This document shows positions 7,163-11,772 of a DNA stretch of 11,772 nt, piece by piece; within the stretch, counting starts at the first letter, position 1, and each line of letters starts with the position of its first letter. Made by a program: the position numbers and the translations under genes. Below the pieces are notes generated by a model, which worked only from the letters and a program-made list of their open reading frames with translations, ran no database searches and was not told the origin of the DNA. The DNA comes from Dehalococcoidia bacterium UBA1332 (GTDB lineage: Bacteria; Chloroflexota; Dehalococcoidia; Lucifugimonadales; Lucifugimonadaceae). Location of the stretch: the NCBI GenBank assembly GCA_002306745.1, contig DBSW01000160.1, positions 1 through 11,772 on the forward strand, given 5' to 3'.

Positions 7163-7918
7163 TCAATATGTTGCAGCGATATGAACCAGTTTTGAGTATT
7201 CCTTGGCTTTCAAACTAGAACCGCCCACGAGTGCGCCGTCTATATCAGGTTGACCAATAAACTCAGATATATTGACGGAATTTACGCTACCACCATAAAG
7301 CACCGGAACTGAATCTGCCATATTTCCACTAAGTTCTCGTATGACTTGTCGGCATATTAATGCCATTTCCTGAGCCTGTTCCGATGTTGCTGCTTGTCCT
7401 GACCCGATAGCCCAGACTGGCTCGTAGGCAACAATCAGAGATTCCCAATTGGTGAAGCTTTCGAGGCTTTCCGATAGCTGGTGACTGACGAAAGAGACCG
7501 CATCACCCGAATCACGGATATTGATGCTTTCGCCGGTACATATGATTGGAGTGATTCCGGCTTTTGACGCGGCTTTTGCCTTTGCTGCGACTAAAACAGA
7601 GGATTCTCCATTGTATGTTCTTCGTTCAGAGTGTCCAACAATAACCGTATTAACTAGCCCGCTGAGCATGGATGCTGATATCTCGCCTGTGAATGCACCG
7701 TCAGGGTTAGAGTTGACATTTTGTGCGCCGACTTGGATGCTCGAGCCATGAAGTAGTTCTGAGACTTCAGCAATGGTCACGAATGGCGGGCAAACGATCT
7801 TTGTTACACCCGTGACTTCATCAGTAAGTTCAAGTATCTGTAGTGCTAGTTCTCTAGAAGATTTGATATCAGTATTCATCTTCCAGTTACCTGCTATTAC
7901 GGGAGTTCGCTTGGTCAT
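7163..7918 (-). CDS. tpiA: Triosephosphate isomerase
   Basis: This enzyme interconverts dihydroxyacetone phosphate and glyceraldehyde 3-phosphate in glycolysis and gluconeogenesis. The 251-residue TIM barrel has all catalytic residues in place: Asn11 and Lys13 in GNWKMN, His96 in IVGHSERR, and Glu166 in AYEPVWAIGSG at the start of the mobile loop 6. The phosphate-binding YGGSVN and GALVGGSSL motifs are near the C terminus. Length is standard. ATG at 7918 gives the canonical N terminus; only a weak GGA lies upstream. pgk lies 58 bp upstream on the same strand, a frequent pairing of lower-glycolysis genes, and miaA follows 25 bp downstream. Confidence 0.98.
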   Translation of the reverse strand: MTKRTPVIAGNWKMNTDIKSSRELALQILELTDEVTGVTKIVCPPFVTIAEVSELLHGSSIQVGAQNVNSNPDGAFTGEISASMLSGLVNTVIVGHSERRTYNGESSVLVAAKAKAASKAGITPIICTGESINIRDSGDAVSFVSHQLSESLESFTNWESLIVAYEPVWAIGSGQAATSEQAQEMALICRQVIRELSGNMADSVPVLYGGSVNSVNISEFIGQPDIDGALVGGSSLKAKEYSKLVHIAATY

Positions 7919-7976
7919 TGATCGATTCCAGTTTATTTAGTACATACGATTTCAACGTAACGTTATTATCTTCGAT

Positions 7977-9149
7977 CTACCAGTCTAAGGCTGCTACACC
8001 CGGAAGTATTTTGCCCTCTAGGTATTCAAGTGATGCGCCTCCGCCTGTGGAAACATGAGTGATTTGTTTGGATAAATTCTGAGACTTAACGATTTCTGCG
8101 GTGGAACCACCTCCAATGACGCTGGTTGCTTTGAGGTTTGCTGCGATTGCTCGGGCAACGCCTATTGATCCTTTTGAAAAAGCTTCCCATTCAAAAACTC
8201 CCATAGGACCATTCCATAATATAGTGTTGGCGATACCTAAGATTCGGGCATATTCCTTAGTTGCCCTTGGCCCTATGTCCATGATTAAGGCGTCATGTGG
8301 AACGTTTGTAGCCTGGTAAACCGTGGGTATAGAATTTTGCTGAAATGTTCGTCCTGTAACGACGTCGGCTGGTAAAATTACCTGTGCGCCGCCAGCATCT
8401 AAAAGATTTTTAGCTGCCCCGACTTCTTCAGATTTAATCTCTGCTGCCCCGCCCGATCGGTTATTCGCTATAAGAAATGCAGCCAACATACCTCCTCCAA
8501 TGAGGATGGTATCGACTTTACTCGTTAGGTTTTTGAGCACATGGATTTTGTCGGCAACTTTCGCACCTCCTACTACGGCGACGGATGCGCCTTTAGAGCG
8601 GTTTAGTGAGTTCCCTAGCATATTTATTTCCTTCTCCATCAGCAGTCCTGCATAAGAAGGTAAATGCGTAGTAATGCCGGTCGTAGACGCATGTGCGCGG
8701 TGAGCAGCTCCGAACGCATCATTCACGTATAAGTCTGCTAGAGATGCTAGATGTCTTGAAAACTCCGGATTGTTGTTTTCTTCGCCTGGATCGAACCTCA
8801 GGTTTTCAAGAAGAGCTACACCGTTACTTTCCAGTCTTTCTAGAGTTTTGACGGGTGAACTGCCATTTGGCCCCCCTGCACTGGTGACATTCACTTCTAG
8901 GAGTTCAGACACGCGAATTCTCACCGGTTCTATTCGTAAGTCATCAATAACTTTTCCAGCTGGTCGTCCCAAATGTGATGCAACAATCACTCTTGCGCCA
9001 TTGTCACGAAGTAAGTTCAAAGTAGGTAATGCGGCAACGATTCGTGAGTCGTCAGAAATCAAGCCATTTCGCATAGGTGTGTTGAAGTCGACTCGAACAA
9101 AAACGGTTTTTCCGTCAACTTGTGCTTCTTTGATTGATCTTATAGCCAT
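7977..9149 (-). CDS. pgk: Phosphoglycerate kinase
   Basis: This cytosolic enzyme transfers phosphate from 1,3-bisphosphoglycerate to ADP in glycolysis, and the reverse in gluconeogenesis or carbon fixation. The 390-residue protein carries the N-domain substrate motifs RVDFNTP, SHLGRP, LLENLRFDPGEENN and NDAFGAAHRAHAST. The C-domain nucleotide motifs are GGAKVADK, LIGGGM, WNGPMGVFE, GGGSTAE and STGGGASLE. The length is in the usual range. The ATG start gives the canonical beginning and lies 19 bp after the end of the upstream prenyl-synthase-like gene, so translation is probably coupled or at least co-transcribed. tpiA follows 58 bp downstream. Nothing irregular was seen. Confidence 0.98.
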   Translation of the reverse strand: MAIRSIKEAQVDGKTVFVRVDFNTPMRNGLISDDSRIVAALPTLNLLRDNGARVIVASHLGRPAGKVIDDLRIEPVRIRVSELLEVNVTSAGGPNGSSPVKTLERLESNGVALLENLRFDPGEENNNPEFSRHLASLADLYVNDAFGAAHRAHASTTGITTHLPSYAGLLMEKEINMLGNSLNRSKGASVAVVGGAKVADKIHVLKNLTSKVDTILIGGGMLAAFLIANNRSGGAAEIKSEEVGAAKNLLDAGGAQVILPADVVTGRTFQQNSIPTVYQATNVPHDALIMDIGPRATKEYARILGIANTILWNGPMGVFEWEAFSKGSIGVARAIAANLKATSVIGGGSTAEIVKSQNLSKQITHVSTGGGASLEYLEGKILPGVAALDW

Positions 9150-9168
9150 ACGTTTCGATGGTTATTAA

Positions 9169-10212
9169 CTAGTCAGATTCGACGATAATTTTCGCGCTCT
9201 TTAACAGTGAATCGTTATCCGATTGGGAAAAACCAGCTACATCTAAAGCTTGTGTCGCCTCTTGAAATAGTTCGCCAATTCGTTCTTCGCAGAATTTTTT
9301 GCTCTCGGTTTCTTCAAGTATCGCCGTCACCGCTTCGATATCTGCAGGGTCAAGAACGCGCTTCATGAAAATCTCTCCAAGTCGCCGTCGACTGTTAGGG
9401 GTACCATTTTCGATCGCGTGCGACGTAGCCAGCGATTTCTTTTTTGACTGTAACCTTCCTCGCTGAACTTCTGTCCTATCATTGCCATCGATTGGCCATA
9501 ACGCTCGTACATCCATGTTTAAATGCTTTGCTGTGCCAAGTGCATGACCGAATCTGTAAAGGTCTGATGCAACTTGTGCTGATGCTCCAGCTGCAATTGC
9601 GCCTAGTTCGGCCGTTACTCCTAATAGAGATCCATGTTTACGTGCTACACCAATGATTTCTTCGACACTGACTGTAGCCCGTTCCTGATAGGAAATATCA
9701 AGGTATGCACCTTCGCAAATATTGAGTGTTGCGTTGTCGAGCGTTTCAAGAGCCGATGCGATATTAGAAAAATTGATCTCTTCAATTTTTTGATTCAGTT
9801 GTTCAAAAATTGAAACGCGAGACATTGCATGAATTCCATCTCCAGCATTGATGGCTTGTGCTGGCCCCCAAGACCACCAAACTGTGGGGCGCTTATTACG
9901 CTCTGTATTGGCATTCTGGACGTCTTCATGAATTAAAAAGAAGTTGTATAGTAATTCAACCGAAATAGCGTACGGTAACGCATCTGCGCTATGTCCTCCT
10001 GCACTAGCAGCCACGAGCATAAGTAACTGACCGTGTTTTCTGTCCTGTAATGTGGCGGTCTCGGGTTCTCCGTTCTTATCTACCCAGCCCAAATGGTAGG
10101 ACATCATCTTATATAGGGGCAGGTCGCGTGAATCAACAAATTGCTTCAACGCTGTTTCGAATTGGTCAGCTTCCCCAGCGCTGATTCCTGGAAGTATTCC
10201 CGGCAAAGACAA
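9169..10212 (-). CDS. Isoprenyl (polyprenyl) diphosphate synthase homologue with degenerate Asp-rich motifs
   Basis: The 347-residue all-helical protein aligns with trans-isoprenyl diphosphate synthases (FPP/GGPP type). Recognisable blocks are a helix with ELLYNFFLIHEDVQN, the RPTVWWSWGPAQAINAGDG stretch, EGAYLDISYQERATVSVEE and RKHGSLLGVTAELGAIAAG. In active enzymes the first Asp-rich motif reads DDxxD followed by RR; here it is E96-D97-V-Q-N100, followed by R105-N106. The KTG motif is KHG (192-194). The second Asp-rich motif, normally FQxxDD, reads KHLNMD (229-234), keeping one Asp. The Mg-diphosphate ligands are thus weakened at both ends of the active site. It may be a non-catalytic partner of a heteromeric synthase, a divergent enzyme, or a repurposed scaffold. 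It starts with TTG (10210-10212) preceded by a good GGAG site. The C-terminal 70 residues are highly charged. Confidence 0.85.
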   Translation of the reverse strand: MSLPGILPGISAGEADQFETALKQFVDSRDLPLYKMMSYHLGWVDKNGEPETATLQDRKHGQLLMLVAASAGGHSADALPYAISVELLYNFFLIHEDVQNANTERNKRPTVWWSWGPAQAINAGDGIHAMSRVSIFEQLNQKIEEINFSNIASALETLDNATLNICEGAYLDISYQERATVSVEEIIGVARKHGSLLGVTAELGAIAAGASAQVASDLYRFGHALGTAKHLNMDVRALWPIDGNDRTEVQRGRLQSKKKSLATSHAIENGTPNSRRRLGEIFMKRVLDPADIEAVTAILEETESKKFCEERIGELFQEATQALDVAGFSQSDNDSLLKSAKIIVESD

Positions 10213-10293
10213 ATGTTTTCTCCGAATTGTAGATTATGTCGTCAGACAAATTAGTTGCTGCAGATTTCAACCGCATATTGTTATTTGAAACAT

Positions 10294-10929
10294 TTATACC
10301 CTAACGATATCTCCAACTATTGTCCGAAGTGAATTGACACCTATGGCACCGTGTCGTAACACTTTGATAATACCGCCATCTGTTTCGCTGTAGGAGATTA
10401 CAGTGCTTGGTGCGTCGCTACCTCCACAAGGGGCATCAATTGACCCAAAGAACTTGTTGCCGAATATTTTTTCGACAATGTTGGCTTCTTTTATTGGATC
10501 ACTGCCTGTGAGGTTGCAACTAGTCCCTGTAATAGGTGTGCCTGCCGCTTTGATAAGACTGATAGCTGTATCGTTGTCAGGTACTCGCAGGCCGACAGTT
10601 CCGGTACCTGCAGTTACAACTTTAGGAACAAGTTGAACGGCCGGCACTACGATCGTTAGGGCACCGGGCCAGAACACTTCGGCGAGTGTAGCAAGCGGTC
10701 CACTGATCTCATTTGCAAGCATTTCGGCCATACTGGTATCACTTACTAATATAGGTACAGGTGTCCCGGGATTGCGCCCTTTTATTTTAAATACTAAATC
10801 TACGGCATCAGAATTTAATCCATCTGCGCCTAGAGCAAAAAAGGTGTCGGTAGGAAATGCGACTAAGCTCCCATTCTGAATAGCCTTGGCCGCGCTTCCG
10901 ATACCACATTCATCAGGTGTTATAAGCAT
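10294..10929 (-). CDS. Threonylcarbamoyl-AMP synthase (TsaC/YwlC/Sua5, YrdC domain)
   Basis: This enzyme makes L-threonylcarbamoyl-AMP from threonine, bicarbonate and ATP, the first step of t6A formation at A37 of ANN-decoding tRNAs. The 211-residue protein is a single YrdC domain: AIQNGSLVAFPTDTFFALGAD near the N terminus, the nucleotide-binding KIKGRNPGTPVPILVSD, the strand TVGLRVPDN, and TGTSCNLTGSDPI, which contains the conserved SxN. Its length fits a TsaC or short YwlC type, without the extra C-terminal Sua5 domain of about 130 residues. Together with MiaA downstream it covers both main A37 modifications. It is the first gene of the leftward series, divergent from guaA, and may be transcribed from the candidate promoter at 10940-10968. 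GAG precedes the ATG closely. Confidence 0.94.
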   Translation of the reverse strand: MLITPDECGIGSAAKAIQNGSLVAFPTDTFFALGADGLNSDAVDLVFKIKGRNPGTPVPILVSDTSMAEMLANEISGPLATLAEVFWPGALTIVVPAVQLVPKVVTAGTGTVGLRVPDNDTAISLIKAAGTPITGTSCNLTGSDPIKEANIVEKIFGNKFFGSIDAPCGGSDAPSTVISYSETDGGIIKVLRHGAIGVNSLRTIVGDIVRV

Positions 10930-10939
10930 TTCTCAATGA

Positions 10940-10968
10940 TATATAGATTAAGGCAATTGTCCGGTAAA
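10940..10968 (-). promoter_or_regulatory. Candidate promoter for the leftward gene series
   Basis: Minus-strand TTTACC (10963-10968) and TATATA (10940-10945) are separated by 17 bp, each matching four of six consensus bases. The -10 box ends 10 bases before the ATG of the threonylcarbamoyl-AMP synthase gene, so transcription from it would give a nearly leaderless message. That would fit the sparse Shine-Dalgarno sites in this window. A T-run (complement of 10966-10973) overlaps the -35. Confidence 0.4.
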
Positions 10969-11075
10969 AAAAACGCATATTTACCCGTGACGCGGATAAG
11001 GGAGACGGGTAGATTGTGTATTCAGGCTAAACCGCAGTAAGCTCTTGGCGCGCGAAGGCGAGCTTGGAAGATCGA

Positions 11076-11095
11076 AAAATGCATTTTGGCTAGCC
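11076..11095. promoter_or_regulatory. Two abutting perfect palindromes upstream of guaA
   Basis: AAAATGCATTTT (11076-11087) is a perfect 12-bp dyad and is followed without a gap by GGCTAGCC (11088-11095), a perfect 8-bp dyad. They lie in the divergent intergenic region, 34 bp before the upstream guaA start candidate and next to an AT-rich stretch (TATATC at 11108-11113) that could be a -10 element. The position suits an operator, but no known binding motif was recognised. A third, interrupted dyad (AAGCTC at 11039-11044 with GAGCTT at 11060-11065) lies just upstream. Confidence 0.35.
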
Positions 11096-11128
11096 TGTTT
11101 TGTCGAATATATCGAGGATTTAGGCAAA

Positions 11129-11772
11129 ATGATTGAATATCCAAATGATGAATCATCGAACCGGGTTTCGACTTCAGATGACATTGAGGTGGGGACCTAT
11201 CTTGAGATAGCGCAAGCTGAGCGGGTTTCAGGAAATAATCCACCGATCGATGAGCGGATGAAGACGATAGTAATTATTGATTTTGGGTCTCAGTATTCAC
11301 GCCTGATAGCACGACGCATTCGTGAAGCGAATACCTACTGTGAAATAGTCTCCCACGATTCCAGCGGTGAAATTTTGGATAACCAGGACGTAATAGGAGT
11401 TATTTTGTCCGGTGGTCCAAACAGCGTTTATGAACAAGGTGCACCGATGGCACCAACTTGGGTATACAAAGCCGGTGTTCCAGTACTAGGTATCTGCTAC
11501 GGAATGCAGTTACTTGCTCATCAATTGGGCGGAAAAGTAGCTCGCTGCACAGAGCGTGAGTATGGTCATGCCGTTGTGCACAAAGACGGTCCCGATAACG
11601 TTTTGTTTGCGGGTCTTGATAGTGAGGTACCGGTGTGGATGAGCCATGGCGATCGTATCGAAGAGCTGCCACCAGGGTTCAGATCAATGGCCTATACGGA
11701 AAATTCGCCCTTGGCAGTTATGGGTAACGAAAATGGTACATATCTCGGAATACAGTTTCATCCAGAGGTAGC
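11129..11772 (+). CDS. guaA: GMP synthase (glutamine-hydrolysing), N-terminal amidotransferase part, truncated by window end
   Basis: GuaA aminates XMP to GMP; its N-terminal class I glutamine amidotransferase domain supplies ammonia. The frame reads to the window edge without a stop. Core sequence begins TIVIIDFGSQYSRLIARRIRE and continues with ILSGGPNSVYE (oxyanion region), GICYGMQLLAHQLGG with the nucleophile cysteine, MSHGDRIEELPPGF, and GIQFHPEV with the catalytic His and Glu, just before the edge. The ATP-pyrophosphatase and dimerisation domains are outside. The start is uncertain. ATG at 11258 gives MKTIVIIDFGSQYS, the expected family N terminus. ATG at 11129 is in the same frame and adds 43 acidic residues, with AGG four bases upstream of it. 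I report the longer form; everything from 11258 onwards is certain. The gene is divergent from all others here. Confidence 0.93.
   Translation, partial: MIEYPNDESSNRVSTSDDIEVGTYLEIAQAERVSGNNPPIDERMKTIVIIDFGSQYSRLIARRIREANTYCEIVSHDSSGEILDNQDVIGVILSGGPNSVYEQGAPMAPTWVYKAGVPVLGICYGMQLLAHQLGGKVARCTEREYGHAVVHKDGPDNVLFAGLDSEVPVWMSHGDRIEELPPGFRSMAYTENSPLAVMGNENGTYLGIQFHPEV

Noticed and set aside
8770..9168. Plus-strand 132-codon frame over pgk
   Set aside because: Antisense to conserved pgk codons; composition mirrors the opposite strand and there is no start context.
10981..11243. Two overlapping minus-strand frames upstream of guaA
   Set aside because: They overlap each other and the guaA N-terminal frame, have no ribosome site, and their peptides look like random translation.
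11400..11672. Minus-strand 90-codon frame inside guaA
   Set aside because: It is an antisense shadow of the well-conserved amidotransferase domain.

Overview
The window carries a dense block of bacterial housekeeping genes. Eleven genes lie head to tail on the minus strand, and one divergent gene at the right edge (guaA) is cut off by the window end. Base composition is moderate to AT-rich, the genes are closely packed, several starts lack a clear Shine-Dalgarno site, and two genes appear to start with TTG. The tmRNA tag decodes as GEREFALAA. From memory this resembles the tag of Dehalococcoides (GERELVLAG), so my best guess is Chloroflexota, class Dehalococcoidia or a marine relative such as SAR202. 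That placement is inference; no rRNA gene is present to settle it. No mobile element, CRISPR array, phage gene or tRNA was seen.

Layout in the minus-strand direction of transcription, right to left: threonylcarbamoyl-AMP synthase (10929-10294), an isoprenyl-diphosphate-synthase-like protein with degraded catalytic motifs (10212-9169), pgk (9149-7977), tpiA (7918-7163), miaA (7137-6190), dapF (6051-5197), a DapL-type aminotransferase (5091-3913), hflX (3882-2704), a secreted S41 protease (2452-1151), smpB (1011-541) and the tmRNA gene ssrA (417-64). A strong hairpin followed by a T-run on the plus strand (17-62) closes the left edge. On the right, guaA reads rightwards from a divergent intergenic region (10930-11128) that holds two abutting perfect palindromes.

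Functional themes: (1) translation quality control, with SmpB and tmRNA for trans-translation, HflX for splitting stalled ribosomes, and MiaA and TsaC/YwlC for the two alternative modifications at A37 of tRNA; (2) lower glycolysis/gluconeogenesis, pgk and tpiA; (3) the diaminopimelate route to lysine, an LL-DAP aminotransferase followed by the epimerase; (4) isoprenoid and GMP synthesis. Spacing suggests pgk with the prenyl-synthase gene (19 bp), miaA with tpiA (25 bp) and hflX with the aminotransferase gene (30 bp) are co-transcribed. The larger gaps before dapF (138 bp), the protease gene (251 bp) and smpB (139 bp) leave room for separate promoters. The 251 bp gap at 2453-2703 holds nothing I can name with confidence.

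The two most notable points are protein-level. DapF has serine at both positions where the family normally carries its catalytic cysteines (Ser72, Ser228). The prenyl-synthase homologue has lost acidic residues in both Asp-rich motifs. Each is read directly from intact frames, so they look like real lineage traits rather than frameshifts.
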